Shown: positions 1-8,629 of the stretch, in pieces
How the letters are laid out: each line of letters opens with the position of its first letter
How positions within the stretch are numbered: position 1 is the first letter of the stretch
Source: Trifolium pratense
Taxonomy: Eukaryota; Streptophyta; Magnoliopsida; Fabales; Fabaceae
DNA length: 64,000 nt
Reading direction: 5' to 3'
Assembly (NCBI RefSeq): GCF_020283565.1
Contig: NC_060065.1
Coordinates: forward strand, 23,114,409-23,178,408
Translations under genes and position numbers: made by a program
The notes under the pieces: generated by a model
Seen by the model: only the letters and a program-made list of their open reading frames with translations
The model's database searches: none
Told to the model about the DNA's origin: nothing

Positions 1-105
1 ACATTCAGTTCAAAACAGGAAAAGGAATCTTTATTAATGGCGGAAAATAAAGGTACAACGATGGGAAACCAAGCTACAAAAAAAAAACTAGTCCTAAAAG
101 TCCCA

Positions 106-429
106 TCACTCAGATTCCGAATCCTTCTGCACAGGCTCAGGAAGCGTCACCTTGGATTCCACGGTGATCCAGGATCCATCTTCTTCACCCGACGAAGAAG
201 CATGAGAAGAAAGCTCGGGAGGAACATACGTTTCCAGAAACGAAACGTAATCCCCATCAGCGCTGTCAGAATCAGAGGTATCAGAGGAAAGAACGATAAT
301 CTCCACCTTTTTGACTCCTTTAGCCCTTCGGGAACGGGTGGAATTCGAAGTGGTTATCTCCACCTTTGTCTTCCTTTGCTGAGAGTGAGACTTCTCAACG
401 ATGGGCTGTTTGGTATTTTTCCTTTCCAT
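106..429 (-). CDS. antisense ORF 1 of the gypsy element, acidic/serine-rich small protein
   Basis: This ORF encodes 107 aa and starts at a true ATG (427-429). The N-terminal half is basic (Lys/Arg-rich, MERKNTKQPIVEKSHSQQRK). The C-terminal half is strongly acidic and serine-rich (runs such as SSDTSDSDSADGD and HASSSGEEDGS). No enzymatic motif, signal peptide or membrane segment is visible. A TATA box lies about 50 nt upstream on the same strand. It sits antisense to the retroelement, next to a second antisense ORF. I do not recognise the protein. Charged low-complexity proteins of this kind could be nuclear, but that is a guess. It may also be a chance ORF, although the TATA box argues for a transcribed unit. 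Confidence 0.5.
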   Translation of the reverse strand: MERKNTKQPIVEKSHSQQRKTKVEITTSNSTRSRRAKGVKKVEIIVLSSDTSDSDSADGDYVSFLETYVPPELSSHASSSGEEDGSWITVESKVTLPEPVQKDSESE

Positions 430-475
430 CGTGAGGACTCAGAACAAGTTGATGAATGGGTGAGTTAACGGTTGG

Positions 476-484
476 TATTTATAG
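476..484 (-). promoter_or_regulatory. TATA box for antisense ORF 1
   Basis: On the minus strand the sequence reads CTATAAATA about 50 nt before the ATG at 429. This is the spacing expected for a TATA box plus a short 5' leader. Confidence 0.5.
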
Positions 485-825
485 CCGATTATGTTCAACC
501 CTAGCATCGTTATTAATGGTCCTAATTAATGCTTGGACGGTCGCAACCACTTTGGTTTGACTGTCTCGAAAAGCGTCGTTCTTATGTTTCCAAGGAGTCA
601 AAATTTTACCCATTTTAGTCATTGAAGACTGCGAAGGGGGGCGATACAAAAAGAAATAAAAGAACAACACATAAGGAAAGGAAATTGCTTAAAATTCAAA
701 TTTTTGCAAAGGAAATACAACGGAAGCAAAAGTACGAAATGAAAACAACAAAGGTCCCAAAATACGGAAGCAAATTACAAACATAGGAAAAAAGACATAA
801 ATGGAAAGGCGAACAATCAAAGACT
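485..825. other. non-coding spacer between the two antisense ORFs
   Basis: AT-rich retroelement sequence with no ORF I would support. It would be the 3' flank of antisense ORF 2 and the upstream region of antisense ORF 1. Confidence 0.4.
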
Positions 826-1470
826 TCACGGCATGGTAGAACTTCCCAATTCACCAGCATCGGCGATAGCGATACAGTGCATTTCCTCCAATGCCCGTTT
901 CACCCTCTTCGCCTTCACCATGTTCTCTTCAATGGGTTTCAAATCTTCTTTCAGCTCGCCCTGCTTGTCCAAAAGGTCCACCAGAGAATGACGTCTGGAA
1001 ATTAACTTAGTGACATCATCCCTAATCTCACCCTGAAGAGCCCTCTTTCTCTTCAGGAGCGGCTTCATCTCTTTGTTCAACATCGCCAAACGGTCATCTA
1101 CCCTTCGCTCTTCGTTGAAGCATATACCCAGGATCTCCTCCTGCACATCGATGGTCTCTTTCGTGATCTCTATCTGGCTATCGACGACTTCAGTAACTTC
1201 GGTATGGCACTCCTTAACGTTTTCCACGGCAATCACAAAGGATGCATTATCCTTTAACTCTTTCTCCAGACGCAACACACTGTCAAGAAAACGCTTCTCC
1301 TCCTTGGTCAACCTCCAGCAATAATCATTCAGCTCTTTGACGAATTCTGAGAACTCACCAAAATCGTCCATTAGGTCCTCCGTTCTTAGGGTCAACATAC
1401 GCCGGAGCCGCTTAATGACAGGAGAAGCGGGGGATTGACCACATTCAAAGGGAGGATTTTTGGGAGACAT
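826..1470 (-). CDS. antisense ORF 2 of the gypsy element, coiled-coil protein
   Basis: This uninterrupted ORF encodes 214 aa and starts at an ATG (1468-1470). After a proline-containing N-terminus, residues from about 40 to 200 are rich in Glu, Lys, Leu and Arg with heptad-like spacing (for example LRLEKELKDNASF, NEERRVDDRLAMLNKEMKPL, EENMVKAKRVKRALEEM). This predicts a long coiled coil. No catalytic motif, zinc finger or transmembrane segment is seen. It lies between the presumed pol end (off the window) and the 3' LTR, in the position where Tat-lineage gypsy elements carry antisense ORFs of unknown function. A TATA box about 75 nt upstream supports independent transcription. Alternative: a captured host gene fragment. 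Confidence 0.6.
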   Translation of the reverse strand: MSPKNPPFECGQSPASPVIKRLRRMLTLRTEDLMDDFGEFSEFVKELNDYCWRLTKEEKRFLDSVLRLEKELKDNASFVIAVENVKECHTEVTEVVDSQIEITKETIDVQEEILGICFNEERRVDDRLAMLNKEMKPLLKRKRALQGEIRDDVTKLISRRHSLVDLLDKQGELKEDLKPIEENMVKAKRVKRALEEMHCIAIADAGELGSSTMP

Positions 1471-1540
1471 ACTGTAAAAAGAAGACTTTTAAAGTGAGCA
1501 AGTGAGAAATGATGAGTTAATCCTACCATCGAATGCTTCA

Positions 1541-1550
1541 TTTTATAGAG
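1541..1550 (-). promoter_or_regulatory. TATA box for antisense ORF 2
   Basis: The minus strand reads CTCTATAAAA about 70-80 nt before the ATG at 1470, leaving room for a start site and a leader of about 40 nt. Confidence 0.55.
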
Positions 1551-1733
1551 AAAAATCTCATCGTGGCAGCAGTAAGTGGAGAGGCGGTTGAGAGATATGG
1601 CGTATAAGTATAAGAACGTGCACCAGAAAGTGGGAAAAAACGTGACAAAATTTACCTCGCGCCATAAATTTTAGAGGGAAAATTTGAATCATATTCAAGC
1701 ACTTCACTCCTACGGACTTCGTGCTTGGGGGGC

Positions 1734-2215
1734 TGTGGACTGGGCAATGGGCTTAGAGACATATCCAGCAAGCCCAATTAATATAAGAAGGAAGATAGGC
1801 CCAAATCCAGCAAGCCCTAAACACCCACTAGGCGACACATAGCCAAGGCGTGACCAACAATCACGTGACAACGCCCGGAAGTTGGATTCTGTATTATTAT
1901 AAATATCTTCTTCTTCCCTGCGTTAGCAGCTGACTTGGGAAGGAAGAGACCAACTTCCCGCAACCGCCATAGCTTGGAGACCAAGGTTACCATCCCTACT
2001 TTCACGCGGCATCACCGAAGAAGACGTTAAAGATCGGATTTTTAGGAATCTTAGCTTGGAGAAGAAGACTAAGCGGTCTATAAATAGCTTCATACTTTCA
2101 TTCGTAAAGGAGAGCTTCATCTGACTTATAAACTCCCAGGGTTGTTGGGATTGAACCAAGTGTAATCACATCATTTAATCAGTAATACAACCCCCTTTGA
2201 GTTTTTACCAGAACA
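1734..2215 (+). repeat. 3' LTR of the gypsy element
   Basis: It begins TGTGGACTGG directly after the polypurine tract and ends near ...CCAGAACA. Two TATA-like motifs (about 1899 and 2078) and a tail ending with a stretch typical of R/U5 lie inside. The end was chosen at a CA dinucleotide and is not proven, because the partner LTR is outside the window. Confidence 0.5.
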
Positions 2216-2516
2216 ATAATCAATATAAGAAAGTTAATTGTTCTGAATAAGTCTAAACTACCTTTCTTAAGGTACTGTCATGTGAGGATAATTGATGTCC
2301 AAAAATTTGATGATTGAACTAAAAGTACATTCCTTTTCAAATGAAACCAAGTCATAGGAGCCATTTGGGACATTTGTGAGTGAAAAAGTGTTTTATCAAA
2401 CTAGATTCTACATTATTCTACATTGTAATCAAGTCACTATGTCATTTATGTCTTTTTCAGTTTGAATGAAACTAAGTTATCTAAGCCACAAACACATGTG
2501 ACATCTTTTTGCTTCT
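2216..2516. other. no gene seen
   Basis: AT-rich sequence with stop codons in all frames. I find no repeat termini or RNA gene here. Confidence 0.4.
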
Positions 2517-2589
2517 CTCAATGTCTCACCAAATTTTAAATTTAAAATTTTTCCCCTCATCACTTATTCAAAATTCTATATACACCGGA

Positions 2590-3420
2590 TATTTTTTAAC
2601 TGATATATAAATTTTAACTATCGTATACGGATTTTATAAATAAAAAAAAAAACTATCGTATACGAGATAAATTATCACTGATCAAAAATTCAAAATAATT
2701 ATCACATGTGACACAAGTTATAACTAATAAAAAATTCAAAAAAAATATTTTGTACGGGATAAGTTCTAACTTATATAAATTCAAAACAAACTATGATATA
2801 GGGTCCATATTAGGGGCTCCCTATATATATATGGAAGGAACAAATTCTAATTGATAAAAAATTTAAAATACCAAATGTTAGAAAGTTCTAACCAATTACA
2901 ATTTTTTTTTAAAAAAAACTATCTTATACGAAATAAGTTTTAACTTATATAAATTTCAAATAACTATCATATACGAGACAATTTTTAACCGATAAAAATT
3001 TCGAAATAATTATCAAACGTGCGAGAAGTTCTAAATTATAAAAATTTCAAAAAAAAAATTATACGGAATAAGTTCTATCTTATATAAATTTCAAATTAAT
3101 TATCATATACGGGACAAATTCTAACTTATAAAGATTTCAAAATAATTATCATATGTGAGGCAAGTTCTAAATTATAAAAATTTCAAAAAACTTATTTTAT
3201 ACGGGATACGTTCTAACTTATATAAATTCCAAATTAACTATCTGTACGTGATAAATTCTAATTGATAAAAATTGAGAAATATTTATTAAATATGAGACAA
3301 GTTATAAATTATAAAAAAAATTAAAAAAAACTACTTTATACGGGATAATTTCAAACTTATATAAATTTAAAAAAACTTATTTTATGCGGGATAAGTTCTA
3401 ACTTTGTTTTTCAATGTTCT
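2590..3420. repeat. degenerate tandem repeat of about 48 bp units in trimeric order
   Basis: A unit of the form TATACGGGATAAGTTCTAAC followed by TTATATAAATTTCAAATTAACTATCA recurs throughout. Three variants alternate: one with ACTTATATAAATTTC, one with ATACGGGACAAATTCTAACTTATAAAG, and one with ATGTGAGGCAAGTTCTAAATTATAAAA. This gives a higher-order period of about 145 bp, clearest at 2925-3420. The array is probably internal to a Helitron that ends at 3713. Confidence 0.7.
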
Positions 3421-3679
3421 TTTTTGGTTAACGAGAATGATGTAACTATTGAAAATCTTATGTCTTTTAGGTGCATGTTCAAAGTGAATCTTATGTCTTT
3501 TCACAATTTTACACCATATAACTATTTTTACCTTTAAAACTAATCAAAATTCATAATTAATACTTTGCAAAAAATATATTTGTCTGCATATTTCCAACAA
3601 AATTCTAAATACTTATTAAATACATTTAAATTTTAAAAACATTTGCTTTCAATTTTGATTACCAAACTATAACTTAAAA

Positions 3680-3713
3680 AAATATTATCATAACCGCACG
3701 GGTCTATTACTAG
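3680..3713 (+). mobile_element. Helitron 3' terminus
   Basis: The sequence ACCGCACGGGTCTATTACTAG followed by T has the GCACGGGT right arm and CTAG-3' end typical of plant Helitrons. The left arm of the hairpin is decayed. The tandem array to its left (2590-3420) is probably its body, but a 5' TC end cannot be fixed. Confidence 0.5.
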
Positions 3714-3855
3714 TTTGATATAGAACTTTGAGTCCTCTACTATTAGTTTTTGTCAAATTGTCACCAAATGTGTTATCATCTAAGTGGTAAAGATGAATAA
3801 TAGTATTATAAGCTTCTATTTTGGTATATCTTACATGTGCCCTGTTAACAAGACC

Positions 3856-4036
3856 CTTAATTTATATGCACCGTCAGTGTAAAGTTATTTTATACATGCA
3901 TCCAATAATATACTGACACATCATGTATGGTATTTAAAAATACATGATATGTCACATTCATTAAATGATGTGGCAACGCATCATTAGATGTATGTGTAAA
4001 GAATCTTTACACCGACAGTGCACGACAATTAAACTC
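3856..4036. mobile_element. MITE, copy 1 of a three-copy family
   Basis: Inverted ends TTAATTTATATGCACCGTC (left) and GACAGTGCACGACAATTAAAC (right) bound about 180 bp. The same termini recur at 5008-5142 and 8041-8223. The interior has no coding capacity. Confidence 0.65.
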
Positions 4037-4139
4037 TTCCACTAAATATACGTATCAGAATAAACCAAAAAAAAAAAGTGACTTTATTATGTCTTCAAAT
4101 GATTCCGTTAAAAAATTAAATACTTCACCCATAATTTCC

Positions 4140-4300
4140 TCTAAATTATGTTAGACTTTAGAGAGAATTATTATCAAGTGAGTAAGTGACTTTATTATAC
4201 ATCCTCAAATTATGTTAAACTTTTTAGTAAAAAAAAAATTATGTTAGACTTTTAGAGGAAATTATTATCATGTGAGTTTATTATACATCCACAAAAGATG
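4140..4300. repeat. short direct duplication
   Basis: A segment containing AATTATGTTAGACTTTAGAG, an ATTATTATCA-GTGAGT stretch and TTTATTATACATCC appears twice (about 4142-4205 and 4237-4296) with few changes. Confidence 0.5.
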
Positions 4301-4470
4301 CATATATTTCATACATAATTTCCTAAAAAATCGTGCGACTTTAATAAGCATTTTTTTGTCACTCTTTTTTTTTTTGGTATACATTTACTTCTTTTATTAT
4401 ACATTTATTTTTTTATAAACTTAGTTCTTATTTTTGTAAGGTTTTTTTATTGTGATATATTTACTCAACA

Positions 4471-4939
4471 AATTCCTTTTAAATTTCAACGGAGTTAATT
4501 TCATGTTTTCACATGGTCAGTTGTATGTTACGATTTCAATAGTTACTTCTATAGATGATTAAAATATTGATTATCGACAAAGACGGTGAAGATACGAATA
4601 AGACTTATAATGTACTAGCATATATAAAGAAGTATTTCATAATATACTATCATTTCTGTTGTATGAACATTTTTTTCACTATCAGTTTAATCTGGTTCGG
4701 GATCAGTTCTGGCACAAGTGATTTCAACCCCCTCCCGATCGCAGTTACAGGGAATCGAATCGTGGTCCTCCCTACCAAGTTCAGCGACAATCAGCATTGA
4801 ACCAACTAACGATTGATTGTTGTATGAACATTTTTCTAAATTTATTGTTAAACTAATTTTTAATGTTACAATTATTTATTTATTTATTTTTGTTACATAT
4901 TAGGCTAATTAAATCCGTAATTAAAATAGTAGATCCTAG
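4471..4939 (+). pseudogene. Helitron fragment: deleted 3' end of helicase plus terminus
   Basis: Positions 4471-4665 match the last part of the helicase at 7776-8035. About 83 bp are missing internally, and the reading frame is broken. The match covers the residues encoding the GQLYVSISRVTS and LIIDDDGEDT region. After an inserted SINE the sequence resumes with an ATGAACATTT segment also found after the larger copy, and ends GATCCTAG near 4939. It is a second, older copy of the same Helitron family as 6359-8394. Confidence 0.65.
4675..4817 (-). mobile_element. tRNA-derived SINE, copy 1 (family S1)
   Basis: An 18-bp target duplication (TGTTGTATGAACATTTTT) flanks it at 4657-4674 and 4818-4835. 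On the minus strand it begins with ATCAATCGTTAGTTGGTTCA (box A region), has a box B-like GATTCGATTCC, and ends in a run of A. A second copy lies in a cyclin intron at 11370-11532. Confidence 0.8.
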
Positions 4940-5007
4940 CTAAACCCGATCACTCCAATTTGTGTGTGAGTTTTCAATGACTTCGCTATTTCGTCTATAA
5001 AAAAAAA

Positions 5008-5142
5008 GAGTTTGATTGTTGTGCACTGTCAGTGTAATGAATGTGACACATCATGTGTTTTTAAATATCATACATAATATGTCGGTATATTATTGGACAC
5101 ATGTGTAAAATAACTTTACACACGGTGCATATAAATTAAATC
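5008..5142. mobile_element. MITE, copy 2
   Basis: Ends GAGTTTGATTGTTGTGCACTG and CGGTGCATATAAATTAAATC match the family described at 3856-4036. The interior is shorter. Confidence 0.6.
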
Positions 5143-5529
5143 TTTTATATTATAAGCTTGTATACACAAGCAAACCTTAAACCCTACTTTGTTTTCCCTC
5201 CATTTTATCTTGCAATTTTTATTAAAAAATAATATAATTTTGTCTTGACTAGAATTGAAATCTGCAACCCTTCAATGCAAAGCAATATTTCCAACCACTA
5301 TGGCAAGTATATCAATTGTGATTAAAATTATGTGCAATAATTGATAAGCACCATCCATTTTAAAAGTATAAAAGTATATCATATCAAAATTATTGTTGCC
5401 TATATTATTCATCACGAAATATTTTTATGTCTTTCCTAATCCATGTTTTTTTTTCCTACCGGATCATAAATTTAGAGAATAATTATCATGTGAGATTTAG
5501 AAAGTTATTATCATGTGTGATTTGGAAAG

Positions 5530-5601
<72 letters not shown>
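5530..5601. repeat. (TA)n microsatellite
   Basis: About 35 uninterrupted TA dinucleotides. Length is likely polymorphic. Confidence 0.95.
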
Positions 5602-5603
<2 letters not shown>

Positions 5604-5740
5604 TCATACTATAACACCTTCAACAATATTGAAATCTATTAATAAAAAGCATCTTTCACATTTCAATGTCTCATGTTAACAACTTCACCACAATTCGACT
5701 TAATTTACTCAGAGGTGTGTATAAAATTTCATTCTGTTTT

Positions 5741-5852
5741 AACCCACTTGGGTTGGTGCATTGGTATTGACGTGTGCTCCTCTTGAGGTCTGAGGTTCGA
5801 TTCTCTCTGGTGCCAATTTGAGTGGGCTAATTTAGCTTCTTCAAAAAAAAAA
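5741..5852 (+). mobile_element. tRNA-derived SINE, second family
   Basis: It begins AACCCACTTGGGTTGGTGCA, has box A-like GGGTTGGTGCATTGG and box B-like AGGTTCGATTCTC, and ends in a run of A. Imperfect duplicated flanks (AATTTCATTCTGTTTT and AATTCATTTTGTTTT) are present. Confidence 0.7.
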
Positions 5853-6358
5853 TTCATTTTGTTTTGTGATTTATTATCTTTATTCCTGAAATCGATATTG
5901 TTTTAAAACTTTATGTTAACTTTAGAAATAGTTTGGACAAGTACTTCACATCATTTGATTGATGACATTTTGCACAAACAGAGACACTTGCTTGGTGCTC
6001 CAGGTATAAAATATTTTCACCTATTTCTATAAAATCATACTTATTAGTTGTTTATTTTTTTACTCATGTAACCTTGCTTCTATCACTTTTTAAATTATTT
6101 ATTATGCAGTTTATTAAATTGTAGTTTTTTAAAATTGGAAAAAGAATTTTGTCAAAAAAAAAATAAATGGAAAAAGAATTGATATTTTTTTATAAATACC
6201 CTTTATTTTTACGGTAATGTATCCAAACATAAATCAATTATGTTGAACTCAGTTTTAACCAAAATCAAATATATCAAACTCAATTCTGCTAAATCAATTT
6301 TATTTGCAATACAACCAAACACAACCATAATCATGTCACTAATCACATTCATTATTTT
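5853..6358. other. no gene seen upstream of the Helitron helicase
   Basis: AT-rich, stop-rich sequence. The missing N-terminal exon(s) of the Helitron Rep/helicase protein are not recognisable here. Confidence 0.4.
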
Positions 6359-8038
6359 GATTTTAACATTGCAAATTTAATATTAACCGATGATCAATTG
6401 ATACAATATGCACTAGCAGATATTGAGATGATGTTACGTAGTTGTGGGAAGAGTTTAAAAGATTATCCTCCAATGCCTAGAGCAGACACATCATTAGTTC
6501 ATGATATACAAAATAGTTTAATACACGACGAATTGAATTATAACAAACAATCATTAGCTGAGGAACATGTTAGATTGATGTCAACTATGACTTCAGAGCA
6601 ACGTCAAGTATATGACACAATCATGACAAGAGTTAACGAAAACAAACCTGGTGTGTTTTTTCTTTATGGTTATGGCGGTTCAGGGAAGACATCTATCTGG
6701 AGGGCCATGTCAGCCGCATTACACTCAAAAGGTGAGATAGTTTTAACAATTGTCTCAAGTGGGATCGCTGCATTGCTTATACCTGGCGGTAGAACAACAC
6801 ATTCAAGATTTTGTATTCCTCTAAATGTTGACGAGTTTTCAACATGTACCATAGTTCCTAAAAACACTTTGGCGCTATTAATACAAAAAGCAAAACTCAT
6901 TATATGGGATGAAACACCAATGATGCACAAACACAGTTTTGAAGCTGTTGATCGAACTTTAAAAGATATTCTCAAGTCTGTTGATGAAAAAAATAAACAC
7001 ATTCCCTTCGGTGGAAAAGTTGTTGTTTTTGTCGGAGATTTTAGACAAATTCTACCAGTAATACCCAAAGGTACAAGGCCAGAAGTTGTTCATGCTACTA
7101 TTAATTATTCGGTTCTTTGGAATTTTTGTGAAGTTTTAACATTGACTAAATACACGAGGCTTCTCGGTGGTGCTTCGAGTGCAGACGTTGAACAAAGAAG
7201 ATTGTTTTTTGAATGGGTTTTGGGTGTTGGCGATGGAGAAATTGGAGATGACAACGACGATGATTTAAAACTTGACATTCCATCAAATTTATTGATTCCA
7301 AATTCAGGTGATCCGCTTGCTTCTATCGTTGAAAGCATTTATCCTCAACTTTTACAAAACATGAACGATATAACGTATTTCCAAAATAGAGCTATACTAG
7401 CTCCTAAAAAATCAATAGTCGACACAATAAATGATTATATATTAGATTTAATTTCTGGTGAAGAAAAAACATATTTGAGTTATAATACTCCACTCACACA
7501 AAATGTAGACGGTCAAACAATGAATGATGTTCATACTTCCGAATTTTTGAACACGATTTCTACGTCGGGACTTCCAAATCACAAGTTGAGACTTAAAGTT
7601 GGAGTTCCAGTTATGCTATTAAGGAATTTGAATCAAAAATTAGTATTATGCAATGGAACAAGACTTATTATTACGAGATTGGAAAAACGTGCTCTTGAAG
7701 GAAAAATTATTTCAGGAAGTAATATTGATGATCAGGTTTTCATACCTAGATTTTCTCTGACACCATCTGACGTGATAATTCCTTTTAAATTTCAACGGAG
7801 ACAATTTCCTATAATGATTTCTTTTGCGATGACTATTAATAAGAGTCAGGGACAATCTTTAAAGCATGTTGGAATATATCTTCCGTCGCCAGTGTTTTCA
7901 CAGGGTCAGTTGTATGTTTCAATTTCAAGAGTTACTTCTAGAAAAAGATTAAAAATATTGATCATCGATGACGACGGTGAAGATACGACTAAAACTTCGA
8001 ATGTGGTCTATAAGGAAGTCTTTCGTAATATAACATAA
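6359..8038 (+). CDS. Helitron Pif1-type helicase domain, 5'-truncated
   Basis: This open frame encodes a SF1B helicase of the Pif1 family as found at the C-terminus of plant Helitron Rep/helicase proteins, which unwind DNA during rolling-circle transposition. Counting residues from 6398, Walker A is GYGGSGKTS (91-99), Walker B is IIWDETPM (168-175), GDFRQILPV follows at 213-221, and the late motifs NKSQGQSL (481-488) and YVSISRV (506-512) complete the ATPase core. Homology-like sequence begins before 6398 (FDFNIANLILTDDQL) and no good ATG exists, so the start is lost. The N-terminal HUH Rep endonuclease and helitron-like domain are absent. The frame has no stop, so it is either a recent fragment or an exon of a deleted gene. 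A MITE begins three bases after the stop codon. Confidence 0.85.
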   Translation, partial: DFNIANLILTDDQLIQYALADIEMMLRSCGKSLKDYPPMPRADTSLVHDIQNSLIHDELNYNKQSLAEEHVRLMSTMTSEQRQVYDTIMTRVNENKPGVFFLYGYGGSGKTSIWRAMSAALHSKGEIVLTIVSSGIAALLIPGGRTTHSRFCIPLNVDEFSTCTIVPKNTLALLIQKAKLIIWDETPMMHKHSFEAVDRTLKDILKSVDEKNKHIPFGGKVVVFVGDFRQILPVIPKGTRPEVVHATINYSVLWNFCEVLTLTKYTRLLGGASSADVEQRRLFFEWVLGVGDGEIGDDNDDDLKLDIPSNLLIPNSGDPLASIVESIYPQLLQNMNDITYFQNRAILAPKKSIVDTINDYILDLISGEEKTYLSYNTPLTQNVDGQTMNDVHTSEFLNTISTSGLPNHKLRLKVGVPVMLLRNLNQKLVLCNGTRLIITRLEKRALEGKIISGSNIDDQVFIPRFSLTPSDVIIPFKFQRRQFPIMISFAMTINKSQGQSLKHVGIYLPSPVFSQGQLYVSISRVTSRKRLKILIIDDDGEDTTKTSNVVYKEVFRNIT

Positions 8039-8040
8039 TG

Positions 8041-8223
8041 GATTTAATTGATATGTACCGACAGTGTAAAATAATTTTATACCGTCAACCAATACCAACC
8101 ATGTTTTCCGCCACATCACCCCACTTTACCCCACTTTTTTGACATGACGTGGCAAAATGATGATTATTTATTGGATAATGGTGTAAAACGAATTTACACC
8201 GTCGGTGCATATCAATTAAACTC
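8041..8223. mobile_element. MITE, copy 3, inserted just after the helicase stop
   Basis: Ends GATTTAATTGATATGTACCG and CGGTGCATATCAATTAAACTC form clear inverted repeats. It interrupts the Helitron 3' region, which resumes at about 8224. Confidence 0.75.
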
Positions 8224-8394
8224 TAACATAATTTTCTTTGTATGAATATTTATCCAAAATTATTGTCGAACTATCGTTTAATGTTACTCAACTTTTTTCA
8301 TATACTTTACATTATTGGAATTATCATATTTTATTTAATTATTATATATCTTGCAGCTAATCAGATCCATGCACCGCAAGGATCAATGTTCTAG
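8224..8394 (+). mobile_element. Helitron 3' terminus with hairpin
   Basis: The 3' tail holds a GATCC/GGATC hairpin (8364-8368 with 8380-8384) 6 nt before a terminal CTAG (8391-8394). This is the hallmark of a Helitron 3' end. The base after CTAG is A rather than T, so the target context has decayed or the end is off by a little. The cyclin promoter follows directly. Confidence 0.65.
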
Positions 8395-8451
8395 ATATAA
8401 AAAAAAATCATTGTACAATAAAATCAAAAAAATCCAACGGAGGCGCGCATA

Positions 8452-8459
8452 TTTATAAT
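8452..8459 (+). promoter_or_regulatory. probable TATA box of the cyclin gene
   Basis: TTTATAAT lies about 170 nt before the cyclin ATG. It is followed by a pyrimidine-rich leader (8500-8560), a common plant 5' UTR feature. A GGCGCGC motif sits just upstream at 8442. Confidence 0.5.
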
Positions 8460-8614
8460 CAAACAAAGTGATGCAGAGCCTTCCAACCAAGACAGTATCT
8501 ATTCTTTTTTCTCCTCACCAACCAACCACTCTCTTCCACACTCACTCCTCTCCCTCTCTGTGCATACTCACTCTCCCGCCGCCGATATATTCCCAACATT
8601 TCCGGCGAATTCAC

Positions 8615-8629
8615 ATGGCACATCAATGA
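8615..8629 (+). promoter_or_regulatory. four-codon uORF overlapping the cyclin start
   Basis: ATG GCA CAT CAA TGA ends so that its stop shares bases with the main ATG (ATGA overlap at 8626-8629). Such a minimal uORF can reduce initiation at the main start or permit reinitiation. The effect here is inferred. Confidence 0.5.

Larger units (their letters stand above)
1..2215 (+). mobile_element. Ty3/gypsy LTR retrotransposon, 3' end (Tat-like), open at left edge
   Basis: A purine run at about 1721-1733 (gcttgggggg) is followed by TGTGGACTGG, the expected layout of a plus-strand polypurine tract and the start of a 3' LTR. The part left of the tract carries no gag or pol but two reverse-strand ORFs (106-429 and 826-1470). 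Antisense ORFs between pol and the 3' LTR are known from the Tat lineage (Grande, RIRE2, Retand), so I place it there by inference. The 5' part lies outside the window and the right end is uncertain by tens of bases. Confidence 0.6.

Noticed and set aside
37..468. Plus-strand ORF of 143 codons
   Set aside because: Arg/Leu-rich shadow of the antisense ORF on the other strand, without family features.
5427..5642. ORF across the TA microsatellite
   Set aside because: Translates to an alternating Ile-Tyr run from the (TA)n repeat.
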